This document shows, piece by piece, positions 1 to 10,570 of a stretch of 64,000 nt of DNA. The DNA lies in the NCBI RefSeq assembly GCF_020379485.1, contig NC_063447.1, positions 58,269,452 to 58,333,451 of the forward strand. Reading direction: 5' to 3'. A program made the position numbers and the translations under genes. The number at the start of each line of letters is the position of its first letter. Position 1 is the stretch's first letter. This stretch comes from Brassica napus. Its lineage: Eukaryota > Streptophyta > Magnoliopsida > Brassicales > Brassicaceae. The notes beneath the pieces were generated by a model. It saw only the letters and a program-made list of their open reading frames with translations, ran no database searches and was not told the DNA's origin.

Positions 1-77
1 TCATATAATATAGACACTGGATGTCTCTGATTCATTTGTACTAGTTGCTGAGTCCTCAAAGGCTTTGTTCCGGCAGA

Positions 78-173
78 GCCGGTCCTGAGATTTTGGGGCT
101 ATAAACAATTTATAAAAATTTATGTAATTTTTTTTTACAAATTTGGGGTCTATATATAGGTCTCAGGACCGGC
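78..173. repeat. Short foldback (MITE-like) element in an FBL11 intron
   Basis: A 96-bp segment bounded by a perfect 13-bp inverted repeat, GCCGGTCCTGAGA at 78-90 and its complement at 161-173, with an AT-rich core containing TTTTGGGGCTAT and TTTGGGGTCTAT. It lies in the intron just before the 213 exon. A clear target duplication is not visible, so the superfamily is not assigned. Confidence 0.55.
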
Positions 174-212
174 CATGGTTATGTCTAATGATGCCTTTGT
201 TCCCTGAATCAG

Positions 213-2982
213 AAACTGGATCTCTCAGGATGCACGCAGTTAAACGAAGCCATTCTGCTACTCTCAGTACTTCCTGAAACATATTTTACAAACCCCATGT
301 GGAGAAAGAGTTTAAAAAGCTTCTTAAAGAACCCTGAGGACGACGCAAGAAACCAAGAACAGTCATCTCAGACAACTCTACCAATCTCATCTTTTGAAAC
401 GGTGCAAGAGGTTGATATCTCCAAGTGCCAGAAGCTTGATTATATAGTCACGATCAAGTGCATCTCCAAGTCATTCCCATCGTTGAGAAAACTGAGAGCT
501 GCTTACCTCTTAAACATCAAGGTGTCCACTATGCTTGAACTTCTCCAGAACTTTCACAAGCTTACTGAAGTCGATTTAACAGTTGATATCGTTCCTATAA
601 TACCGTGTCAAGCATCTGTGTTTTACACAAGTCCAGGTTTAGCTCAGACTCCTCCCATCATCTCCTTAACATATGGAAGTCATATCTTTGATTCTGGCCA
701 AGTTCATCGTTCTCTCTCGAGTATCACAAGACTAACTCTGGAGGGTAGAAGTGATTTATATGGTTAGTCTTCTTCTTGGTACTGTTAATAAACTAAAAGG
801 CAGTTCAGATGTATATTAAAGTAGCTGATGCCCTCATTGTAACAGATAAGGATCTAAGGAGCATCTCTAGGTCATGTGGTTCATTATGTTACCTGAACAT
901 AAAAGGGTGTGCACTACTCTCAGATGCATGTATAGCTTATGTTATAGAGAGGTGTAAAAGCTTACACTCTCTCATAGTTTGCTACACCTCTTTCTCGGAG
1001 AACTCAGTCTTGGCACTATGCGCTGATACTTCTGTGACCAATTCATTAGCATCCAATCTTCAGATGCTGCACATGAGTAAATGCGAAGGTATGTGTGTCT
1101 TTTTTTTCCATTTCAGTCTCTCTTTAATGTAAAATCTCATGGCTTATAACATAAACTTAGTGTTATGTTCTCAGGAATTAGCGAGACATCGCTTATAAAC
1201 TTGATAACACGGACAAAGAAACTGAAGAGTCTTTGCTTAAGGGATACAAAAGTTTCAGACAGTGTGCTATGTGAACTCTCTGGCTCTTCCTTAGAAGCAC
1301 TTGATATTTCAAATACCACGGTCAGTTTCATTTATTAACAAAATATTATCTTACTTAACATCATTCAAGTGATGCATTAATGCTTGAAGCTTTCTTACAG
1401 ATATCTAGTATGGTTCTTACTTGTGTCATTAGCAAAAACTCTAATCTAAAAAGCCTTAAAGCCAGGGGATGTAAGAATCTGATACAATCAGAGACTATGT
1501 TTAACTGTTTAAGCAAGGGGAGTGGACTAGAGGAGCTTGAGATTGGTTGGGGGTTTACTTACTTCTCTCTTGTGTCTATGAGACCTGCGGTTTCGTCCCT
1601 ACGAGCTATAAGTGTGGGTTTGGGTGCTTCCTTAGGTGAAGATGGTTTAAACCTTCTACCTTCGGCTTGTCCTTTGCTAGAGTCTATTGTCCTTTACTTT
1701 CAGGAAATATCTGACTCTGCCTTGACGAGTATAGTGACATCATTGAAGAACCTAGAGGAGCTAGCTTTGTCGTATTGTTTCGGTGACATAACACTTCAGA
1801 GTTTTAAGTTCTCTATACCGAACCTGAGGAAACTAAGGCTTGAGAGGGTAACTCGTTGGATGACTAATGAAGATTTGTTTGTTCTCACGCAAAGCTGTCC
1901 CAACTTGACTGAGCTTAAGCTGGTAGGATGTTTACACTTAAACTCAGGTACAGAGGAAACCAATCACCTAACCTCATAACCCAATGCCACTTCTTAGTTT
2001 TTTCACCTTTTTGGATGTTTTATTAATCAGATTCTCAACCAATCATCTCATCTGGATGGCCTGGAATGATATCTCTTCATCTTGAGGTTTGTTAGTAGTA
2101 CTCTTTAAGATTATTTAAGGTCATCTTCAAATCTTTTCTCCATGTTAAGGTATAGTTTATTCACAAATATATTTAACCATGTTTGGGGTTATAGGAATGT
2201 GGGAGAATAACAGAGAATGGTGTTGCTTCTCTCTATGGGTGCATTGCTCTTGAAGATCTTTTGCTTCGCCACAATGTGAGTCTTCTCTTTGATATCATAT
2301 TTCCACACTCTTTTTAGTTCTATGCTCTTTGTGTTGAGCTTTCTTACTGAGGGTTTTTATATGTTATTAATTCAGGGCTCTGGGATACAGAAAAACTTCC
2401 TTCTTGATGCTTCTTTGAAGGTATATATATATATTTCACACATTCCATGTTTTATCACATAAAGAGAGTTATGTCTGTTGTTGCTTAACTCATCTCAACA
2501 ATGAGCAGTTTCCAATGCTTCGGCTTGTATCTCTGGACATGTGTGATGCAAAGGAAGGCAAGTTTGATGTCCCAGAGGTAAGTAATAACATAGATTACCT
2601 TTCTGACAAGTTCTAGACACAACCCTATATTTTGAAGGTGGTGTATTATACATAGTTCGTATGAATTTTTTTTATTAATATTAACCTAAAAATGTTTATA
2701 GCCTCTTAAATCTCAAATACGATCATGCTGACAATAATGATAATATTTTCTTTATAGCTTTAGATTGAAAACAATATTCACATGGCAAGACTCGTCGGTT
2801 TGTTTTCTTTTTTGGATTGGCAGGAGAAAGAAGTTCGATTTCTAAGCATAGTGAAAATCAGTAGATGCAAGTCTCAGAGATGCTCTCTGGGAAGAGAGTT
2901 AGCTCCAGTGCATAGAGAGACGCTGGTTATGTTTTGGAACGGCCAAAACTTCACTAATACACTGCTCAAACAAAGACTTTAG
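213..2982 (+). CDS. FBL11: FBL11-like BTB/LRR protein, C-terminal part (gene begins left of the window)
   Basis: Leucine-rich-repeat protein matching the Arabidopsis BTB/LRR protein FBL11, by family knowledge a presumed ubiquitin-ligase substrate adaptor. Visible exons are 213-762, 804-1088, 1175-1320, 1401-1947, 2031-2086, 2195-2275, 2376-2420, 2509-2577 and 2824-2982. Reading phase is kept across all of them with GT-AG borders, ending in a TAG at 2980-2982. The protein shows repeated AMN1/F-box-type LRRs, for example LNIKGCALLSDACIAYV, LKSLKARGCKNL and LTELKLVGCLHL. The N-terminal BTB part lies outside the window. The acceptor of the 804 exon is the least certain; 804 was chosen because 809 gives an immediate stop. 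Identity is supported by synteny with the ABCG34 gene downstream. Its last exons are partly duplicated further right (5160-9540). The open frame suggests a functional gene, but only the C-terminal half can be judged. Confidence 0.85.
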
Positions 2983-3059
2983 TTACCAGTACCACCACTC
3001 TACACTTTTTATCTTGTTTCTTGTTTATACTTATTGTTGAAGTTGAAATACTTTTTGTT

Positions 3060-5080
3060 TCAAATTTTAAAATCAAAGTTGGCAACCAAATTTAGACCGC
3101 ATTCTCTAACCTCCCATTTCTTATCTCTTACTTCAAACTCAAAGACTGATGATTCTCCGCAACACACCTCCTTTTCTTCGATCTCAAACGTGTAGAGATG
3201 CTCGTTTAAAACTGGAAAACGTTGCGAGTGAATCCCTGATCTATGCCTTACACTGGTGGTACCATCCTTGAAGCAATAATATACATCCAACTCCTTCTTC
3301 CTCCTGTCACCAACCTTGTTAACTACCAATACACAACCCATCAACGGTATATGATCCATTCCATTCCCTTTCATCAACAGGGAACTCCCGGTAGCCTGCC
3401 AAAGAAAGTACATGGGAATTTGTTCACCAGGCAAGACCGCAAATCTACAAGTCCTTATGATCAGTTCTCTTGCTTCTTGATTCAGTTTGAAGCAATTACC
3501 AAAGTTGACAACATGTTGTAAAGAAGAAATAGAAGAATCTAGCCTCTCTAAGCCTCACGGTTTTCTGCTTCTAGGCATCGTAAGGAGTCTGGAAGCTGCG
3601 GGAGTGAAACTAGCTTTGTGCATCCACTGATCACAAGTTTACGTAGACGAGTCATTTCCTTGATCCATGGAGATAATTCTCGTATCCTTTAATCCACGGT
3701 CGATAGATATGAGAGATTTATCAGCTAAAACGCGAAGACCATATCTCACGTTAGAGAATTTCTCCGCTAGAAATTCTTCCACTCTTTCAAACCATTCGTC
3801 GTTGAAGAAACATGCTATATAGATAAATAAATCTTTATCTTCATCACATAAAGCATCGTAACTGAACTTCAAAACGCATTCGATTTCTCCGTTAACGCTA
3901 CTCCATAACCTTGCACTCCTGCCTCGACGTCATTCCTCGAAAATAAGATCCCATAACCACTAGTCCTAGAGGGAGGTTACCGGCAAGTTGTGTAACTTTC
4001 CTAGAAAGGCTCTCAAAACCATAACACGGTGACTTTTGACCAAAAGCATACGTGCAGAAGATTTTAAGAGCCTTACGGTCAGATGGGAAACCCACCTCAT
4101 GTATATGGTTAATCTTGTGTCTTTGCAAAACTCTTTTATCTTGTGGGTCGTCATGATAATCCGGCTTCCAGGACCAAACCACCGAGCTTCTTTAGCCAGT
4201 GCATCGAGTTGCATCACATGGTCCACATCATCAAGAACTACGAGCATTTTTTTTGTCTTTTAATCAAACATCCAAATGACGAATATTGATGCCCTGCTGG
4301 TTGAATATTTGAGATAACATCTCTGATTGTAGCTGCAGCTGCGCGCTGTATACATCTCGACGAGGTATTGGATAGCGTCTTCTGATATTCTCCATGAAGA
4401 CACAAAGCTGGAACTTATGAGAGTATTCTTCAAATAGAGCTCTGGGGATGGTGCTCTTACCAATTCCGGAAGGACCCAAAATCCCTATCATCCTCACTTC
4501 ATTAGAGTCTAGGCATAATAATTGTTTCATCTTTGCCATATGAGCTCTCATACCAACATAACCGTCCATAACACTACTTGATGGCGCATTATTTAGCAGC
4601 TCTGCTGAAACATCAGTAGCGATTTTTTCGATCATGGCCGCTTCATTATCCCTTAGAAAGAATTTGAAACATTTTTTTAGATACTAATTTTTTATAGACT
4701 AATAATAATAAAAGAGGAAAAAGAAGAAGTTATTAACCAGTTGATTGAATGGTAACCAACAGTTGTAGCTACCTCCTCCAGAGCGTGTTTCTATCTCTCA
4801 GTTTCTTCTTTGCTTCTACCCTTACAAGTCTCTCTGAAAACTTTTCCAAAATCTCCGGTAAGCTTCTTTACGTGAGAAGGTTCAACGTCGTAGAAAATGA
4901 GCAACACTGTTTGATCTAACTCTTGTTTGCACTTCATAATCTCAACCAGTTCGTCAAGGCACCATTTGGAAGAAGCGTAGTTTCTCGAGAGCAAGACGAT
5001 ATTAGAACCTTTGATGGCGGTTACGATTTCAGGACTGAAAAGGTTCTTGCAGACTGAAAAGGTTTCGGGCTTTTGTCTAC
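3060..5080 (-). pseudogene. TIR-NBS-LRR disease-resistance gene remnant with most LRRs deleted
   Basis: Read on the minus strand this is a broken TNL immune-receptor gene. It starts inside the TIR domain at about 5050 ([20 protein letters not shown], 4930-4994); the TIR N terminus is missing. The NB-ARC follows at 4635-3898, with P-loop GPSGIGKST, kinase-2 [27 protein letters not shown] and a GLPL-like [12 protein letters not shown]. The winged-helix part is at 3872-3639 (MKFSYDALCDEDKDLFIYIA). Only the last LRR is left at about 3570-3660 (SGCTKLVSLPQLPDSLR). The C-terminal jelly-roll/Ig-like (post-LRR) domain is at 3434-3060, beginning LPGEQIPMYF. Stops and frame changes separate the blocks: after the TIR near 4793, around 4260, around 4180 and around 3895. 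By family knowledge an intact gene would sense pathogen effectors; this copy cannot encode a full receptor. It is tail-to-tail with FBL11. Confidence 0.85.
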
Positions 5081-5159
5081 ATTGTTTTCAGGTCTTCCAA
5101 ATTTGTTTGTTACTGCTATGCCGCATCTTTGATGTGTGAATCCAGCTTTTTCTGACGGT

Positions 5160-5456
5160 TTCTATATCTTTGATGTGTGATATGCAAAGGAAGACAACTT
5201 TGATGTCCCTGAGGAAAGTAAAAAGATGTGTGATGCAAAGGAAGGCAACTTTGATGGCCCTGAGGAAAGTAATAACAGAGAACACCTTTCTGAAGTTTAG
5301 GGCCGGTTCCAGGCACAGCTATATATTATTAGCCCCTATATTTTAAAGAAGTATTATGTATGGGTTACATGGTATTTATTAATTAAAATTAACCTAAAAA
5401 AGTTTATGGCCTCTTAAATCTTAAATCAGGTCATCCGGTCCTGTGAAGTTTACTCA
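5160..5456 (+). pseudogene. Degraded copy of FBL11 penultimate exon and following intron (left half of a duplication)
   Basis: This stretch resembles FBL11 2530-2740. The exon motif ATGTGTGATGCAAAGGAAGG recurs at about 5226-5246, and a second, slightly altered copy precedes it at about 5176-5217, so the exon fragment itself is tandemly doubled. Downstream, AACCTAAAAAAGTTTATGGC and CTCTTAAATCTTAAATC match the genuine intron at about 2685-2720. The duplicate intron is interrupted at 5457 by the Harbinger element and resumes at 9188. It is not expected to be coding. Confidence 0.75.
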
Positions 5457-5747
5457 GAGCATGAGCATTGGTGAACCCCTCTTTGGAGTTCACAAGTTTA
5501 TTTTAATATTTTTTTGTGGGTCCATGAATAGTTATGAACTTGTAATTGTTTTTTTCTGTATTGGTGAACCTGAAGTATGAGTTCATAACAATAAAATAAT
5601 AATATATATATATATTTTTTTAATATTCAAATTATCCAGAAAACAAGAATAAAATATTTAAAATATTATTAAATTTTTGAAAACTATTTATTCAATACAT
5701 TAAAAGATTAGATTACATAAATTGAGAAATAGAAAAACAAACAAAGT

Positions 5748-7019
5748 TTATTCATCTTCATCACCAAACTTTTGCCAAATATTTTCCATTAAATCAGCTT
5801 TCAAACGAGCATGCTTCTCTTGATCTCGGACTTCTCTGCGCATGGCTAACATATCACCGGCATGAATACTTTCTCTGGTTGTCACCTTTGAACTTCTGCT
5901 TGACTCTCCTGATTCGAACTCAGAAGTATTTATTTGAGCGTATCCGTGTCGTTCGTTCTCTACAATCATATTGTGCAATATGACACAAGTTCTCATTATC
6001 CTTCCTATCTTTTCCTTGTCCCATTGTAGAGCTGGGTTTTTAACAATTGCAAACCTCGACTGCAATACTCCAAAAGCCCGTTCGACATCTTTTCTGGCGG
6101 ATTCTTGCTTTTGTGCAAATTTCTCGGCTTTAGGACCTTGAGGAAGTGGGATGGATTGGATAAATGTTGACCAGTTTGGATAAATTCCGTCAGTAAGATA
6201 GTAGGCCATACGATAAGTGTGGTTGTTGACCTTGAACTTAACTTTAGGTGCTCGACCATGTAAGATGTCATCAAAAACCGGTGACCGATCGAGAACATTG
6301 ATATCGTTGAGTGTACCTGGTAAGCCGAAAAATGCGTGCCATATCCAAAGATCTTGTGATGCCACGGCTTCTAAGACAATTGTCGGCTTTCCTGAACCCC
6401 GTGTGAACTGACCTTTCCAAGCCGTTGGACAGTTTTTCCACTCCCAATGCATACAGTCTATGCTGCCTATCATCCCTGGAAACCCGCGGACCTCTCCAAC
6501 ATCTAGTAATCGTTGAAGATCTTCTGGTGTAGGGCTTCGTAGATACTCATATCCAAACAATTGTATTATCGCATCAGTGAAATTGTCCAAACATAAACGT
6601 GATGTACTATCACCAAGTCGGAGATATTCGTCATTTCAGTCTCCCGATTGACCATATGCGAGCATACGTATTGCTGCCGTACATTTTTGAAGTGGAGATA
6701 GCCCGTACCTTCCGGCAGCATCTCTCCTTTGCTGAAAGTAGGGAACTTCACTACTTAGGCGATCGACAATGCGAAGGAACAATGGCTTGTTCATTCGGAA
6801 ACGCCGCCTAAACATTTCAGGTGGGTATGTTGGATTTTCCATGAAATAGTCTTTCCATAGTTGATTGTGTCCTTGTTCTCGGTCTCTTTCGATATAAGCT
6901 CGTCTCTTCGGTTTGTTGGTTTGACCGGCAACTATTGTGTCTATGAAATTATCAACCACTTCGTCGACCATTTCATCAAAAGCTTTATCTGCTTCATCGC
7001 TTGATGATGAGGAAGACAT
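5748..7019 (-). pseudogene. PIF/Harbinger DDE transposase with one premature stop
   Basis: One reading frame runs from the ATG at 7019 to the stop at 5748-5750 (424 codons). It is broken only by an in-frame TGA at 6636-6638, after LAYGQSGD and before NDEYLRLGDST. The order fits a plant Harbinger transposase: an acidic/serine N terminus (MSSSSSSDEADKAFDEMVDE), a helix-turn-helix-like block (FRRRFRMNKPLFLRIVDRL), then the DDE nuclease. Candidate catalytic residues are the Asp in GSIDCMHWEWK, the Asp in GTLNDINVLDRSP and the Glu in DVERAFGVLQSRFAI. The protein would cut and paste the element using its terminal repeats. Frame and catalytic motifs are otherwise intact, so inactivation looks recent, or the stop may be a sequencing error. 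Confidence 0.88.
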
Positions 7020-7129
7020 TGTTGATGAAATTTGATGATCTTTTCCTTACTACATAAGCCAAAAGGGGGTATATATTAACAATTTTATTTTCTTGATTAC
7101 GGTTTAATAAATTTAAAAGACCAATTTTT

Positions 7130-7790
7130 TCCCTTGATTAGGGTTTTATAATTTTTCTTTCCTTGATAAGAGTTTTATAAATTAAATATAAACAATTTTA
7201 TTTTCTTGATTTAGGGTTTTATATTTTCTTGTTTTATGGTTTTAAAAATTTAAAAGACCAATTTTTTCCCTTGATTAGGGTTTTATAATTTTTCTTTCCT
7301 TGATAAGAGTTTTATAAATTACGGTTTTATAAATATTAACAAATTTTTTTTCTTCATTACGGTTTTACAATTTAAAAGAACAAGATTAGTATATATTCTT
7401 GATACTCTCACATGCCTTTTATTCATGTAATTAAAGCTAACTAGATAATGTAATGTATACTAAAATGAATTATATTATTAGATATGTGGATTAAAGACTA
7501 GCTATAAACCAAGAATTATAATATTTTCAGTTCCTATATGCGATTAAGAAGGATTCAGACCTAACCTCAATGTTTGATGACAAGTAGAAGTTGGCAGAAT
7601 CGTGGTTAGTGGTGATCGTGGTTGTGATGAATAGAAGGCAGTGGTGAATGGGTAGTGGTGATCGTGGTTGTGATGAATACAAGGCAGTGGTGCAGATATT
7701 TAACTGAACTAGAGTTTATATATTTAGAGAGAGAAGTTTTGATGCAGAACTTTAACTGAACTAGAGTTCATATATATAGAGAGACTAGTT
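7130..7790. repeat. Short tandem duplications inside the Harbinger element
   Basis: Three local duplications lie in the non-coding middle of the element. A block with TTGATTAGGGTTTTATAATT occurs at about 7135-7195 and again at about 7270-7330. GTGGTGATCGTGGTTGTGAT occurs at about 7610 and 7657. TTAACTGAACTAGAGTT occurs at about 7700 and 7752. They look like slippage or unequal-crossover products. Confidence 0.7.
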
Positions 7791-8154
7791 TTTAACATAC
7801 AAAAGATTCAAGTTTCACGGGTACATACACCCGTGAGTTACAAAAGAGAAAATGTGGGTACATATACCCTTAAAATCCGATGAATCTAAAACAAGTGTAG
7901 AATGTGACAAAATACTATACTCTCCCGTGAATCAAACCTACACCTACAAGCATCAACCCGTGACCTGACATTACCGAGACTATCTTACAAGCATCCACCT
8001 CCACACGCATCCACCTGCAACCCGTGACCTACAAAGCAATTCATAATGTTAGCATTTGGTGGAGATTTATCATAATCAATATACTAAGCAACAGAAGTTC
8101 ACATTAACCAATAACCTACTCAAAAATTAATTAACAAAGTCGTTTCTCACCAAA

Positions 8155-8640
8155 TCAAAGCATTTCAGAGATTAGTTTATTTTTTAGACACACTTCTTGA
8201 GCCGAAAGTTTATCTTCATTTTTTGCTAGCAGACGGTCTAGGATTTTCTGTTTGGATATGTGATTTTTCGCGGCTAAGATGCTCTCAATCTGATCAAACG
8301 CTGCTTCATTCCCGTGCTTCTTTCGTTTGGATGCTTTGCTAGCCTTAATACCAGGTGGCCTAACATCTTCCTCCGCAGCCACCTCCTCCGCCGGTTCCTT
8401 CCTTTTCTCCTTTGCACCCTCTCTGGACACAGACTGTGATCTCCATTTTTGATCAAACCTAAGCTCTCTCCAACAATGTTCCAGTATGAACCGCGAATGG
8501 TAGTCATTAAAGAAGATGTCATGAGCAGCCTTCATGACATCATTCTCGTTTGTTCCGCTAGCCTGCTCCTTCAAAGCGGCTTCATGACTTCCCACAAACT
8601 TGCACACCTGCTCAGTGGCTTTACCTCCAGTCTCTCAATT
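8155..8640 (-). pseudogene. Harbinger ORF1 remnant (Myb/NAM-associated C-terminal domain)
   Basis: Minus-strand frame ending at 8155. An in-frame TGA near 8637 closes it upstream and there is no ATG; the first candidate start would be a GTG at 8607. Motifs VCKFVGSHEAALKEQ, GTNENDVMKAAHDIFF and CWRELRFDQKW, then RPPGIKASKASKRKKHG, match the C-terminal half of the Myb/SANT-like accessory protein of plant Harbinger elements, often annotated in Brassica as glutathione S-transferase T3-like. The N-terminal SANT part is absent. In its place, at about 8640-8730 in another frame, is an unrelated heptad-like segment (HIERLSKRLEEVEMVIKWM). It is therefore a truncated, possibly chimeric ORF. By family knowledge the protein binds DNA and assists the transposase. 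Confidence 0.7.
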
Positions 8641-9187
8641 TGTTTAGTGAGCTCCGGCATCCACTTGATCACCATCTCAACCTCCTCCAAACGCTTACTG
8701 AGACGTTCGATATGCTCCTTCAAACAATAAATCTAAACTCCCATATCAATTTTGAACCCTCCCTCGAAACCCCCAAATCGATTAAGATTCACCGATAACC
8801 CTTTGGAGCCCAAATCCGTTAAATCAAACCGTGAAAGTTATCGATACTGACCTTAGCTCGTCGGGGAGAGAGTGCGCCGTCGATTAGAACCACTAAATCA
8901 CCCACAGTCGGCGTCGCACGAGAAATCGCCTCCGAGATAGAGAAACCCTAGTTTTCGAAAGGAGAAGAGAAAATGATTCCTCTCACGCGATTCCCTTTTT
9001 TTCTCCGCTTCGACGCGATACCGCGTGGCCACTCTTGCGTCGACACGTACCATGAACCCGTATCATACGGGTTCACTCCCATGAACCGGATCACTCGTTT
9101 AAATCAATTTTTTTCTTTTTTTTTTTAATTTTGGCCCATATGATACCGAGCCCATGACCCCTTCTAAATACGTCGATGCGCATGCTC

Positions 9188-9540
9188 TCAGTGGCTATAT
9201 AAAACATAATAAGAATACGTTCTTTATTGCTTTAGATTGAAAACAATATTCACATGGCAAAACTCATCCATGTTTTTTTTAATTGGCAGGAGAAAGAAGA
9301 AGTTCGTTTCCTAAGCATAGTGAAAATCAGGAGATGCAAGTTTCATAGATGTTCTTTGGGAAGATAGTTAGCTCCAGTGCATAGGGACGCTGTTTATGTT
9401 TTGGAACGGCCAAAACTTCACTAATACACTGCTCTTTTTTTTTCAACACAACTAATACACTGCTCAAACAAAGACTTTAGTTACCACCACTTTACACTTT
9501 ATCTTCTTTTTTATACTTATTGTTGAAGTTGAAAGATTTT
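9188..9540 (+). pseudogene. Degraded copy of the FBL11 last exon (right half of the duplication)
   Basis: After the TCA duplication the FBL11 intron resumes (GCTTTAGATTGAAAACAATA, compare 2757). The last exon follows from 9290, reading EKEEVRFLSIVKIRRCKFHR. It carries one extra GAA codon and then an in-frame TAG at about 9367 where FBL11 has GAG. A small deletion in the CATAGAGAGACG region and a T-rich insertion at about 9434-9445 further break it. The 3' untranslated sequence is also similar to 2983-3060. It is a pseudogene fragment with no promoter or upstream exons. Confidence 0.85.
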
Positions 9541-10570
9541 TTGTTACGAGTTGAAAAATGTAAGTGCGGTTTATAAGTTGATTAGTCTTTCGTTGTAGTG
9601 TTTTTGTTTGTTTGAAAAACAGTCTTTTCGTTGTAGTGTTTAGAATCTCTTATCATACAGATGGTGCAAGATTAAAAGTTAAATGGTGATCAAGAAATCG
9701 CTAAAGAGTTATGAGATTCGTGTCATTACAGTACAATGTTGATTTCTTGACAATTATTACATGATCAAGATAGTTGACTTTTATAGATTTTTTGTTTGAA
9801 AGTCAACGCACAGTTATTATTAAGCCAGAGTTGTTTTTTTTTCACTAGCACTCCACGAACGTTGTCCATACCTGTGTTTATTATTGGGACCGTATATTAT
9901 TAATGTACGTATGATATATGCACATATGTAACGTGCAATCAAAATTTTGATTTGTTTGACAGGTCAAATCTGATGAATATGCCCTGTTCTCAAGGTTATG
10001 TAACCGTCCATACAAAACTTTTATATAAACTAATGACGCTACAGTCACTTATAAGGGAAATAAAGAATAATACTCCATAAACTTCGTCATAGGTGACGTG
10101 CGTTATACATGAGCATGTGTGCATGTCTTATTAAATTACAGACGATAAAGAAAAAGATAGGCTGGATAATTCCATAACTGAGAAAATGAGAGAAAAAAAA
10201 TAATTAACAAGCTTTTATAATTAGGGGGTTCAAAACCTATGGATATGTATATTTTTAAGGAAAAGGCTGGTCTCGTAAGAGATAGCGATAATTTTTCAAA
10301 TGATACAAAACCATATAATTGATTTAATACTTTTTTTTTAGAAATAAAACTCTTTCCACGTGAATCTGTATTCGTTTCCATAGTTTTACATTTTCTGTAA
10401 TCAAAACAAAATAGTTAACCACTAGATCAATTTTATCGTTTATTTTTTTCTTAAATGGGAGATGGAAACTTGGACAGATTATAACTATAAACCTGATTAT
10501 ATGTTACTACCCGACATTATGTCACTTGTTATGAGTTACAGTTTTCACATGTACGAATTAGAAACATATA
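9541..10570. other. Intergenic, no gene seen
   Basis: AT-rich sequence without coding motifs on either strand. Only short chance reading frames are present, such as an 81-codon minus-strand frame at 10136-10381 with no recognisable domain. Confidence 0.6.

Larger units (their letters stand above)
5457..9187 (-). mobile_element. PIF/Harbinger DNA transposon, 3731 bp, with TCA target duplication
   Basis: The ends are inverted: left GAGCATGAGCATTGG at 5457, right ...GATGCGCATGCTC ending at 9187. Each is flanked by TCA (5454-5456 and 9188-9190), the 3-bp TNA-type target duplication expected for PIF/Harbinger. Inside, both on the minus strand, are the transposase reading frame (5748-7019) and a remnant of the second, Myb/NAM-associated ORF (8155-8640). 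This two-gene layout is known for the superfamily. The element sits inside the duplicated FBL11 intron, so it inserted after that duplication or was carried along with it. The transposase carries one in-frame stop and ORF1 is truncated, so the copy is probably not autonomous. Confidence 0.9.

Noticed and set aside
7130..7790. CRISPR-like repeats
   Set aside because: Only two copies of each unit, variable spacing and plant context; simple local duplications.
10136..10381. 81-codon minus-strand frame
   Set aside because: AT-rich, no domain, no splice context and no homology recognised.
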